Position numbers and translations under genes: made by a program. 64,000 nt of DNA. Origin: JALORV01 sp035498175 (GTDB taxonomy: Bacteria > Pseudomonadota > Gammaproteobacteria > Burkholderiales > Burkholderiaceae_F). The first letter of the stretch is position 1. Each line of letters begins with the position of its first letter. The DNA lies in assembly GCA_035498175.1 (NCBI GenBank), contig DATKAJ010000072.1, positions 1-64,000 on the forward strand, written 5' to 3'. The notes below the pieces were generated by a model. It did not search any database and was not told where the DNA came from. It worked only from the letters and a program-made list of their open reading frames with translations. Below, piece after piece: positions 53,648 to 60,596 of this stretch.

Positions 53648-54825
53648 CGTGCGCCGGCGTTTTCGAGCGGCAGGGTCGCCTGCAGCTCGCGCCCGGCGAT
53701 CGTCGTCCGGTTGCGCCCGCGCTTCTTGGCCTGCAGCAGCGCGCGGTCCGCACGCTGCACCAGCTCGTTGGTGGTTTCTTCGCCGTCCCAGGCCGCGACT
53801 CCGGCTGAGAATGTCTGCCGGTCGGGCATCAGCGGTCGCAGCCGGTCCACCAGCTGCGCGGCCTGGTCCTCGTTGCACGCCGGCAGCACCAGCGTGAACT
53901 CCTCGCCGCCGTAGCGCGCGATCAGGTCGGTCGGCCGCAGCTGCTTCGCCCAGGCCTGAGCAGCGCCGCGCAACAGTGCATCACCAGCCGCGTGGCCGCG
54001 CTTGTCGTTGTAGCGCTTGAAGTGATCGATATCGAGCATGATGAGCGTCAGCGGCTGGCCACTGCGGCGGGCGCGAGCGAACTCGACCGGGACCGCCTCG
54101 TCGAGCGTGCGCCGGTTGGCGATGCCGGTGAGCCCGTCCTGCTGCGCCAGGCGCGACATGCGCTCCAGCAGTTCGCGGTTCGCCGCCAACGTGCGCAGCG
54201 TCAGCAGCGTGAGCACGACGGCGAGCGCAAAAGTGATAAGCGAGAAGCCGACCAGCCCGTAGCGCGCGGTCTCCTTGAGTCTCTCGGCCTGCCGGGCCAT
54301 CGCCGTCGCGCGAGCGCTGGCGTCCGCAACGATCGCCCGGAGAGAGTCCTCGAAGCGATCGATGTCCGCCGCCGGGCCGGTCAGCGCCGCGCGCGAGATC
54401 GGGGTGCCGCTTTCGCCGACGAGGAGGCCGTTGCGGCCGATGCGCTCGAAACGCTGCAGGGTGGAGCGAAGCTCCGCGATCTCGGCCCTGCGGTTGGGCG
54501 GCAGGTCAGCATCGAGCCCCTGCAGCCGCTCACGCAGATCACCGACGATCGAGACCAGGTCCTGCAACTCCGCGCCGGCGATCGGTGCGTCACCACCCTT
54601 TGCCAGCTCGCGCGCATTGCGTGCCTGCCAAGCGCGCAGGTCGCCGCTGGCATGTTGGGCCTCCAGTGCGGCCTGCGACAGGGCGAGCGCGCGCTCGTAG
54701 TTCGCCTGCACCTCCGCGTCGTGGCTCATCGCGCGCAGCGCGAGCGCGATGCCGGCGAGCATCAGCAGGACGGCGAGGACGCCGATCCAGAGGCGACGGG
54801 GAGACTCGGGCGTAGGACTCGACAA
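53644..54825 (-). CDS. membrane diguanylate cyclase (GGDEF domain)
   Basis: A 393-residue enzyme making cyclic di-GMP. There are transmembrane helices at about 12-32 and 190-212, with a helical periplasmic sensor region between. The GGDEF domain (about 228-385) is intact: DGLTGIANRR, the metal-binding Asp in LDIDHFKRYND, and the active-site loop GGEEF. No RxxD inhibitory site is evident right before the loop. The TTG start at 54825 is preceded by CGGAG. Its stop overlaps the creB ATG, placing c-di-GMP synthesis in the same transcript as creBC. A TACAAT -10 box lies on the minus strand at 54877-54882. Confidence 0.88.
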   Translation of the reverse strand: MSSPTPESPRRLWIGVLAVLLMLAGIALALRAMSHDAEVQANYERALALSQAALEAQHASGDLRAWQARNARELAKGGDAPIAGAELQDLVSIVGDLRERLQGLDADLPPNRRAEIAELRSTLQRFERIGRNGLLVGESGTPISRAALTGPAADIDRFEDSLRAIVADASARATAMARQAERLKETARYGLVGFSLITFALAVVLTLLTLRTLAANRELLERMSRLAQQDGLTGIANRRTLDEAVPVEFARARRSGQPLTLIMLDIDHFKRYNDKRGHAAGDALLRGAAQAWAKQLRPTDLIARYGGEEFTLVLPACNEDQAAQLVDRLRPLMPDRQTFSAGVAAWDGEETTNELVQRADRALLQAKKRGRNRTTIAGRELQATLPLENAGAR

Positions 54826-54909
54826 GAGCGCTCCGTGAGCAACAGTGCGGCGAACCGCAGTCCGCCAGCGCTGCGCATTGTAGGTAAGCCGCAGCGCCGG
54901 CCGCCGCTG

Positions 54910-55239
54910 TCAGACGCCCCAGGTCACGTCGACCTTACGCTTTTGCGCCGCGCGCAGCATCTCGATCAGCGGGAAGGCGCGCTGCGCCAGCGTGATCGGC
55001 CCGGGCGAAGCGTCCTCGCTCCGATCCGCCTGGCGTGCGGCTTCGCTGGCCGCCTTGATGTCAGCCTTCTCCTGATCGACCGCTGCCGCCAGTCGCTGCA
55101 GGGCGTCCGGCACCTGTTCGGCGGTGATGACGCCCCGCACGGCCTCGCTGCGGCCGATGATCGCGAAGATGCGCCGCGCGGTTTCCGGAAACATGAAGAT
55201 TTCGCCGGCGGCCTTGGAGCGGAAGACGACTAGGGACAT
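54910..55239 (-). CDS. DUF1840 family protein
   Basis: A 109-residue soluble protein. It begins SLVVFRSKAAGEIFMFPETARRIF and has RGVITAEQVPDALQRL and a C-terminal PLIEMLRAAQ block, matching DUF1840, a small betaproteobacterial family of unknown function. ATG at 55239 is the family start. A TACAAT -10 box is on the minus strand at 55306-55311. It lies 84 bases before the diguanylate cyclase gene on the same strand. Confidence 0.85.
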   Translation of the reverse strand: MSLVVFRSKAAGEIFMFPETARRIFAIIGRSEAVRGVITAEQVPDALQRLAAAVDQEKADIKAASEAARQADRSEDASPGPITLAQRAFPLIEMLRAAQKRKVDVTWGV

Positions 55240-55354
55240 GATGAACTCGCGCAATACCGGAGCTGCGGCGGGTTCAGGTCGAAGCCGCGCGATGCCCGCG
55301 CCGCCATTGTAGGAGCGCCCGCCGTCGACGGGGCCGATGCCACGGCGGCGCTGT

Positions 55355-55537
55355 CTAGCGCCGGTCGTTGCGGCGCGCGACCGTGGCGCGAACGACCTGG
55401 TCGACGTCGCGTCCATACACGAGCGGCATCGCGCCGATGATGGCGGCGAGCGTCATGATGAACAGCGAGCCATTGCCCAGCGCAAGCGGCAGCGCAGCAG
55501 CGACCAGGCCGGCGAAGGGAAAGTGCTGCTTGATCAT
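55355..55537 (-). CDS. small hydrophobic membrane protein (hypothetical)
   Basis: A 60-residue protein with a hydrophobic stretch from about 8 to 42 (two short helices or one long one) and a basic C-terminus. GAGGTG lies 8 bases before ATG 55537. The upstream continuation of the frame is not used because it has no start context and reads as low-complexity sequence. I do not recognise a family. Confidence 0.55.
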   Translation of the reverse strand: MIKQHFPFAGLVAAALPLALGNGSLFIMTLAAIIGAMPLVYGRDVDQVVRATVARRNDRR

Positions 55538-55683
55538 CGTGGCACCTCGCTTTGGAACACGTCTGCAAGTTACGCCGCCGCCGACCGTCCGGATACGGAG
55601 TAGTGCGGCGGCAAAACGTCGGATCTTCAGCGGCGTCAGCACTCGGCCACGGGCGGCGTCGGAAGCAGCCTTACACGGCCCTC

Positions 55684-55727
55684 TATACTGCCTGCGACGA
55701 ATGTGAACACCGGAATGTGAACACCGA
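55684..55727 (+). promoter_or_regulatory. -10 box and tandem 14-base repeat in the bTHX leader
   Basis: TATACT (55684-55689) is a likely -10 for the bTHX gene. It is followed by two tandem copies of AATGTGAACACCG(G/A) at 55700-55713 and 55714-55727, matching at 13 of 14 positions. The repeat would lie in the 5' leader. No well-placed -35 is visible. Confidence 0.45.
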
Positions 55728-55741
55728 GGAGTCCGAATCTC

Positions 55742-55870
55742 ATGGGCAAAGGCGATACCCGCAGCCGACGCGGCAAGATCTACAACGGCAGCTATGGCAA
55801 GAAGCGTCCGCATCGGGCACGCAGGGCTGCACCGGCAACACCCGCTACGCGTCCGGTGAAGGGACGCTAG
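55742..55870 (+). CDS. 30S ribosomal protein bTHX
   Basis: A 42-residue very basic protein. It begins MGKGDTRSRRGKIYNGSYGK and ends in an Ala/Pro/Arg tail, matching the Thx (bTHX) family that sits at the top of the 30S head. Length, composition and the GKGD-RRGKI-GSYG pattern are characteristic. It is preceded by GAGGAG about 12 bases upstream. It has its own promoter-like -10 box and stands alone. Confidence 0.92.
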   Translation: MGKGDTRSRRGKIYNGSYGKKRPHRARRAAPATPATRPVKGR

Positions 55871-55928
55871 CGACGTCGGCGCAGTGGGCCGGTCAACCCG
55901 GCCCGCCTTGCGCCGGCGCGCGGACCGG

Positions 55929-56507
55929 ATGCGAGTGATCTCTGCCCTCCGGTGGCGGGCGCGGCGGTGCGCCGCCGGAGCCGTCGCCGGCCTGCTGCTG
56001 CTGACCGGCTGCAGCGAACGCCTGGAATGGCGCGAAGCCCGGCTGCCTGAGGCGACGGTCATGCTCCCTGGCCGCGCGCAGGCGGTTTCGCGCAGCGTGG
56101 ACTTCGAGGGGCAGTCGCTGCCGATGACGATGCACTCCACCGGCGTCGGGGCCTCGATGTTTGCGATCGGGATCGCTGCGCTGCCACCGGGCCTCGCGGC
56201 CGACGCGGCGACGCGCCGACGCGCGATCGCCTACTTCCGCGACGGCCTGGTGCGCAACATCGGCGGCACGGTCACATCGAGCGCGCCAGCGACACTCACG
56301 CTGGCGCCGGGCTCGTTGCAGCGAGTGACTGCCGGAGAGGCGCTCGAGGCGCGAGGCCGAACCGCGGATGGTCGCGTGGCCGTGCTTGCGGCCCGCTTCT
56401 TCATCGTCGATGATCGACTTTTCGAGCTGGTGGCGCTCGGCGGCGAGGGCAGCATCGATGCTCAGGCGCTCGACACCTTCTTCAGTTCGTTCCGCCCGCT
56501 CTCATAG
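55929..56507 (+). CDS. lipoprotein of unknown function
   Basis: A 192-residue predicted lipoprotein: basic N-terminus with several Arg residues, a hydrophobic run and a lipobox LLTGC (Cys28). The mature part has no recognised catalytic motif. It contains FIVDDRLFELVALGGEG and ends FFSSFRPL, a pattern seen in small periplasmic proteins that may aid envelope or transport functions. ATG at 55929 was chosen; GTG at 55884 would add 15 basic residues. The aminotransferase gene starts 9 bases after its stop, so they may be co-transcribed. Confidence 0.75.
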   Translation: MRVISALRWRARRCAAGAVAGLLLLTGCSERLEWREARLPEATVMLPGRAQAVSRSVDFEGQSLPMTMHSTGVGASMFAIGIAALPPGLAADAATRRRAIAYFRDGLVRNIGGTVTSSAPATLTLAPGSLQRVTAGEALEARGRTADGRVAVLAARFFIVDDRLFELVALGGEGSIDAQALDTFFSSFRPLS

Positions 56508-56516
56508 GAGACTTCC

Positions 56517-57851
56517 ATGAAGCTCGAGAACCCCTCGGTGCATGCCGCCACGCTCGAACACTTCTGGATGCCGTTTTCCGCCAACCGGGCGTTCAAGGCG
56601 GCGCCGCGCCTGCTGGCGCGCGCCGAGGGCATGTACTACTGGACGCCCGACGGACGTGAGGTGCTCGACGGCACCGCGGGGCTGTGGTGCGTGAATGCCG
56701 GCCATGGCCGGCGACCGATCGTCGAGGCGGTGCAGAAACAGGCAGCGACGATGGACTATGCGCCGCCGTTCAACCTGGGGCATCCACTGGCCTTCGAGGC
56801 CGCGACGGTCATCGCGAAGATGGCGCCCGCCGGGATGGAACGCGTGTTCTTCACCAATTCGGGCTCAGAGTCCGCCGACACCGCGATCAAGATGGCACTC
56901 GCCTACCATCGCGCGCGCGGCGAACCGAGTCGCCGCATCATCATCGGCCGCGAGCGCGGCTACCACGGCGTCAACGTCGGCGGCACGATGGCCGGCGGTA
57001 TCCCCGGCAACCGCAAGGCATTTCCGGCGATGATGGCCGGCGTCGATCACATCCGCTCGACGCACGACCTGGCGCGCAACGCGTATTCGCGCGGGCTTCC
57101 GGCGCACGGCGCAGAGTTCGCCGACGAGCTCGAGCGCCTCGTTGCCTTCCACGACCCGAGCAATGTCGCCGCCGTAATTGTCGAGCCGATGGCAGGATCG
57201 GCCGGCGTGCTGATTCCGCCGCAGGGTTATCTCGAGCGTATAGCGGCGATCTGCCGCAAGCACGGGATCGTGCTGGTCTTCGACGAAGTGATCACTGGTT
57301 TCGGCCGCCTCGGCGCTCCGTTCGCAGCGCACTACTTCAACATCACGCCGGACCTGCTGACGTGCGCCAAGGCGATTAACAACGCTGCGGTGCCGATGGG
57401 CGCAGTGATCGCGAGAAATGAGATCTACGAGACGATCACGAATGCGGCGCCCGAGGGGCAGATCGAATTCCTGCACGGCTACACGTACTCGTCGCACCCG
57501 CTGGCGTGTGCTGCGCTGCTTGCCACCCAGAAGCTCTATGTCGACGAGCAGCTGTTTGCGCGCGCGCAGGCGCTGGCGCCGAAGTTCGAGGCCGCGCTGC
57601 ACTCGCTGAAGGGCGCGCGCCACGTCATCGATATCCGCAACCTCGGCCTGGTCGGGGGCATCGAACTCGAGCCGCGTCCTGGCGCGGCCGGCCGGCGCGG
57701 CATCGAGGCCCACATCCGCTGCTTCGAAGCCGGGGTGCTGGTCCGGTTCACCGGTGACATCCTGGCGCTGTCGCCGCCGCTGATCATCGATGAGGCGCAG
57801 ATCGGCCGTATCGTCGAAACCATCCGCACCGCGCTCGCGAGCTTGGAGTAG
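56517..57851 (+). CDS. omega-amino acid:pyruvate aminotransferase (beta-alanine transaminase type)
   Basis: A 444-residue class III PLP aminotransferase. It opens with EHFWMPFSANRAFKAAPRLL, typical of beta-alanine:pyruvate transaminases. The PLP site has GSESADTAIKMALAY, the Asp in VFDEVITGFGRLG, and the Schiff-base Lys in LTCAKAINNAAVPMG. GGAGA precedes the ATG. The mmsA gene starts 3 bases after the stop. Together they would convert beta-alanine to malonate semialdehyde and then acetyl-CoA. Confidence 0.92.
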   Translation: MKLENPSVHAATLEHFWMPFSANRAFKAAPRLLARAEGMYYWTPDGREVLDGTAGLWCVNAGHGRRPIVEAVQKQAATMDYAPPFNLGHPLAFEAATVIAKMAPAGMERVFFTNSGSESADTAIKMALAYHRARGEPSRRIIIGRERGYHGVNVGGTMAGGIPGNRKAFPAMMAGVDHIRSTHDLARNAYSRGLPAHGAEFADELERLVAFHDPSNVAAVIVEPMAGSAGVLIPPQGYLERIAAICRKHGIVLVFDEVITGFGRLGAPFAAHYFNITPDLLTCAKAINNAAVPMGAVIARNEIYETITNAAPEGQIEFLHGYTYSSHPLACAALLATQKLYVDEQLFARAQALAPKFEAALHSLKGARHVIDIRNLGLVGGIELEPRPGAAGRRGIEAHIRCFEAGVLVRFTGDILALSPPLIIDEAQIGRIVETIRTALASLE

Positions 57852-57854
57852 CCG

Positions 57855-59372
57855 ATGGGCAAGAGCGAAAGCGTCATCGCCGACATCGGCCACTGGATCG
57901 GCGGCGCGAGGGTCACCGGCGAAAGCGGCCGCGCGAGCGACGTCTTCAATCCGGCCACCGGCGAGGTGACGGGGCGCGTGCGGCTCGGCGATGCCGGCGT
58001 GGTCGACGCCGCAGTGGGCAGTGCCAGGGCATCGTTTCCGGGCTGGCACGACACTTCGGTGCTGAATCGCGCACGCGTGATGTTCCGCTTCAAGGAACTG
58101 CTCGATCGCCATCACGACGACCTCGCGCGCTTGATCACTCGCGAGCATGGAAAGGTCTTCTCGGATGCTCGAGGCGAGGTGCAGCGCGGGCTCGAGATCG
58201 TCGAGTTCGCCTGCGGCGCGCCGCAGCTGATGAAGACGCAGTTCTCCGACAACATCGGCGGCGGTATCGACAACTATTCGCTGCGCCAGCCGCTCGGCGT
58301 CGTGGCCGGCATCACGCCGTTCAATTTCCCATGCATGGTGCCGATGTGGATGTTTCCGCTGGCACTGGTGTGCGGCAACACCTTCATTCTGAAGCCGTCG
58401 GAGCGCGATCCATCGCCGTCGCTGCTGATCGCTGAACTGCTCAGGCAGGCCGGCCTGCCCGATGGTGCGTTCAATGTCGTGCAGGGTGACAAGGCGGCGG
58501 TCGACGCCATCCTCGCGCATCCGGGGATCGCCGCCGTGAGCTTTGTCGGCTCGACGCCGATTGCGGAGTACATCCAGCGCGAAGGCATCGCGCACGGCAA
58601 ACGCGTACAGGCGCTGGGCGGTGCGAAGAACCACATGGTGGTGATGCCCGATGCCGATCTCGACGCGGCGGCGGACGCGCTGATCGGTGCGGCCTACGGC
58701 TCCGCCGGCGAGCGCTGCATGGCGATCTCGGTCGGCGTCGCGGTCGGCCACATCGCCGACGAACTGATCGAGAAGCTCAAGCCACGCATCGCTAAGTTGC
58801 GTATCCGCGACGGCATGGACGGCGATGCCGACATGGGCCCCGTCGTGACCGCGATGCACCGCCAGAAGATTCTCGACTACATCGAGTCGGGCATCGCGGA
58901 GGGCGCGGCGCTGGTCTGTGACGGTCGGCTCCATACGGTGGCGGGACGCGAGAGCGGATTCTTCCTCGGTGCGACCCTGTTCGACCACGCGCGGAACGAC
59001 ATGAAGATCTACCGCGAGGAGATCTTTGGCCCGGTGCTGACGATGGTGCGCGTGTCTGACCTCGCGGCGGCGCTCGAACTCGTTAACGCGCACGAGTTCG
59101 GCAACGGCGTGGCCTGCTTCACCGCCGACGGTGGCACCGCACGCGAATTCTCGCGACGCGTGACCGCCGGCATGGTCGGCATCAACGTTCCGATTCCGGT
59201 GCCGATGTCGTTTCACTCGTTCGGCGGCTGGAAGCGATCACTGTTCGGCGACCATCACGCCTACGGCGAGGAGGCGGTGCGCTTCTACACGCGCTACAAG
59301 AGCGTGATGCAGCGCTGGCCGGACCCGGCGGCGAGCAAGGGACCCGAGTTCACGATGCCCGTGAACAAGTAA
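57855..59372 (+). CDS. mmsA: CoA-acylating (methyl)malonate-semialdehyde dehydrogenase
   Basis: A 505-residue aldehyde dehydrogenase. The ITPFNFPCMVPMWMFPLAL block is characteristic of MmsA. The NAD-binding GSTPIAEYI region is near 237, and the catalytic Cys is in SAGERCMAIS near 288. It oxidises malonate or methylmalonate semialdehyde to acetyl- or propionyl-CoA. Direct adjacency to the beta-alanine-type aminotransferase favours the malonate semialdehyde role in beta-alanine catabolism. Confidence 0.93.
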   Translation: MGKSESVIADIGHWIGGARVTGESGRASDVFNPATGEVTGRVRLGDAGVVDAAVGSARASFPGWHDTSVLNRARVMFRFKELLDRHHDDLARLITREHGKVFSDARGEVQRGLEIVEFACGAPQLMKTQFSDNIGGGIDNYSLRQPLGVVAGITPFNFPCMVPMWMFPLALVCGNTFILKPSERDPSPSLLIAELLRQAGLPDGAFNVVQGDKAAVDAILAHPGIAAVSFVGSTPIAEYIQREGIAHGKRVQALGGAKNHMVVMPDADLDAAADALIGAAYGSAGERCMAISVGVAVGHIADELIEKLKPRIAKLRIRDGMDGDADMGPVVTAMHRQKILDYIESGIAEGAALVCDGRLHTVAGRESGFFLGATLFDHARNDMKIYREEIFGPVLTMVRVSDLAAALELVNAHEFGNGVACFTADGGTAREFSRRVTAGMVGINVPIPVPMSFHSFGGWKRSLFGDHHAYGEEAVRFYTRYKSVMQRWPDPAASKGPEFTMPVNK

Positions 59373-59392
59373 GCCTGCGCGGCGGGTGCTGA

Positions 59393-60466
59393 TCAGACGC
59401 GGCTGGCGAGCACCGGTCGCAGTTCGGCCGCGGCGCGGCGCAAAACTTCGGCGGTCGTAGCCCAGTCGACGCAAGCGTCGGTTACCGACACGCCATATTC
59501 CAGATGGCTCAGGTCAGACGGGATCGGCTGGTTGCCGCCGCGCAGGTGGCTCTCGAGCATCATGCCGACGATCGAGCGGTTGCCTTCCTTGATCTGGTGC
59601 ACGCAGTCCATGAATACCAGGGGCTGCAACGTCGGGTCCTTCAGCGAATTGCTGTGCGAGCAGTCGACCACGATGTTGGGGTCCAGCCCGGCCTTCGTGA
59701 GTGCCGCTTCGGCGAGGCGCACGCTGACGGTGTCGTAGTTCGGTCGCCCGCCGCCGCCGCGTAGCACCAGGTGGCCAAGCCGGTTGCCACGCGTGCGCAC
59801 GATCGCGGTGCGACCGTCGGGACCGATGCCGAGAAAGCTGTGCGGCGAGCGCGCCGAGCGGATTGCATTGATCGCGACCTCCAGCCCGCCGTCGGTGCCG
59901 TTCTTGAAGCCCACCGGCGTTGACAGTCCGCTCGCCATTTCGCGGTGCGTCTGTGATTCAGTGGTTCGCGCGCCGATCGCGTACCACCCGATCAGATCGG
60001 CCAGATACTGCGGCGACAGCGGATCGAGCGCTTCGCTGCCGGTCGGCAACCCCATCGCGGCGAACGTGCGCAGCAGCTCGCGCGCCTGCCGCATGCCCTT
60101 GCCGATGCGGAACGAATCGTCCATGTCCGGATCGTTGATGAAGCCCTTCCAACCCGTTGCAGTGCGTGGCTTCTCGAAGTAGACGCGCATCACCAGCAGC
60201 AGCGTGTCGGCGACCTCGTCGGCAAGCGAGCGCAGCTGCAGCGCGTATTCGAGCGCGGCGCGCGGGTCGTGGATCGAGCACGGTCCGACGACGACGAACA
60301 GACGTCGGTCGCGCCGATCGAGGATCGCAGTCAGCTCGGCGCGGCCGCGGCGCACGGTTTCCGCGCCTTCAGGTGACAGTGGAAGTTCATCCTTGATCTG
60401 CGCCGGCGGCGGCATTTCATCGAGGCCGACGACGTTCAGGTTGTCGGTGGCGACGGGGACGGTCAT
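59393..60466 (-). CDS. aroG: 3-deoxy-7-phosphoheptulonate synthase (type I DAHP synthase)
   Basis: A 357-residue first enzyme of the shikimate pathway (PEP plus erythrose 4-phosphate). Conserved blocks are VVVGPCSIHDPRAALEYA near 60, RVYFEKPRTATGWKGFINDPDMD near 90-115, GARTTESQTHREMASGLSTPVGFKNGTDG near 180-205, and VDCSHSNSLKD near 265. These match AroG/F/H. The feedback type cannot be read by eye. ATG at 60466 gives the family start; the upstream frame is unsupported. It is divergent from the patatin-like gene, with 130 bases between. Confidence 0.94.
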   Translation of the reverse strand: MTVPVATDNLNVVGLDEMPPPAQIKDELPLSPEGAETVRRGRAELTAILDRRDRRLFVVVGPCSIHDPRAALEYALQLRSLADEVADTLLLVMRVYFEKPRTATGWKGFINDPDMDDSFRIGKGMRQARELLRTFAAMGLPTGSEALDPLSPQYLADLIGWYAIGARTTESQTHREMASGLSTPVGFKNGTDGGLEVAINAIRSARSPHSFLGIGPDGRTAIVRTRGNRLGHLVLRGGGGRPNYDTVSVRLAEAALTKAGLDPNIVVDCSHSNSLKDPTLQPLVFMDCVHQIKEGNRSIVGMMLESHLRGGNQPIPSDLSHLEYGVSVTDACVDWATTAEVLRRAAAELRPVLASRV

Positions 60467-60596
60467 GAGTGCGGCATCCAGGCGGGAGGATGGGACGATA
60501 CGACAAACGCGCGGGCGGACGGGGCGATTCCAAGGCCGGCGCGCGTCCATCTCGTAGACTCGCCGGCGCGTGACGGGAAGCGATCCGGATCAATCC

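Noticed and set aside
55700..55727. GTGAA repeated before bTHX considered as a second cre tag
   Set aside because: The two GTGAA units are separated by 9 bases, not the 6 required for CreB.
56865..59216. 783-codon minus-strand frame across the aminotransferase and mmsA genes
   Set aside because: It spans two well-identified genes, has antisense-shadow composition (Arg/Asp/Ala/His-rich) and no recognisable motif.
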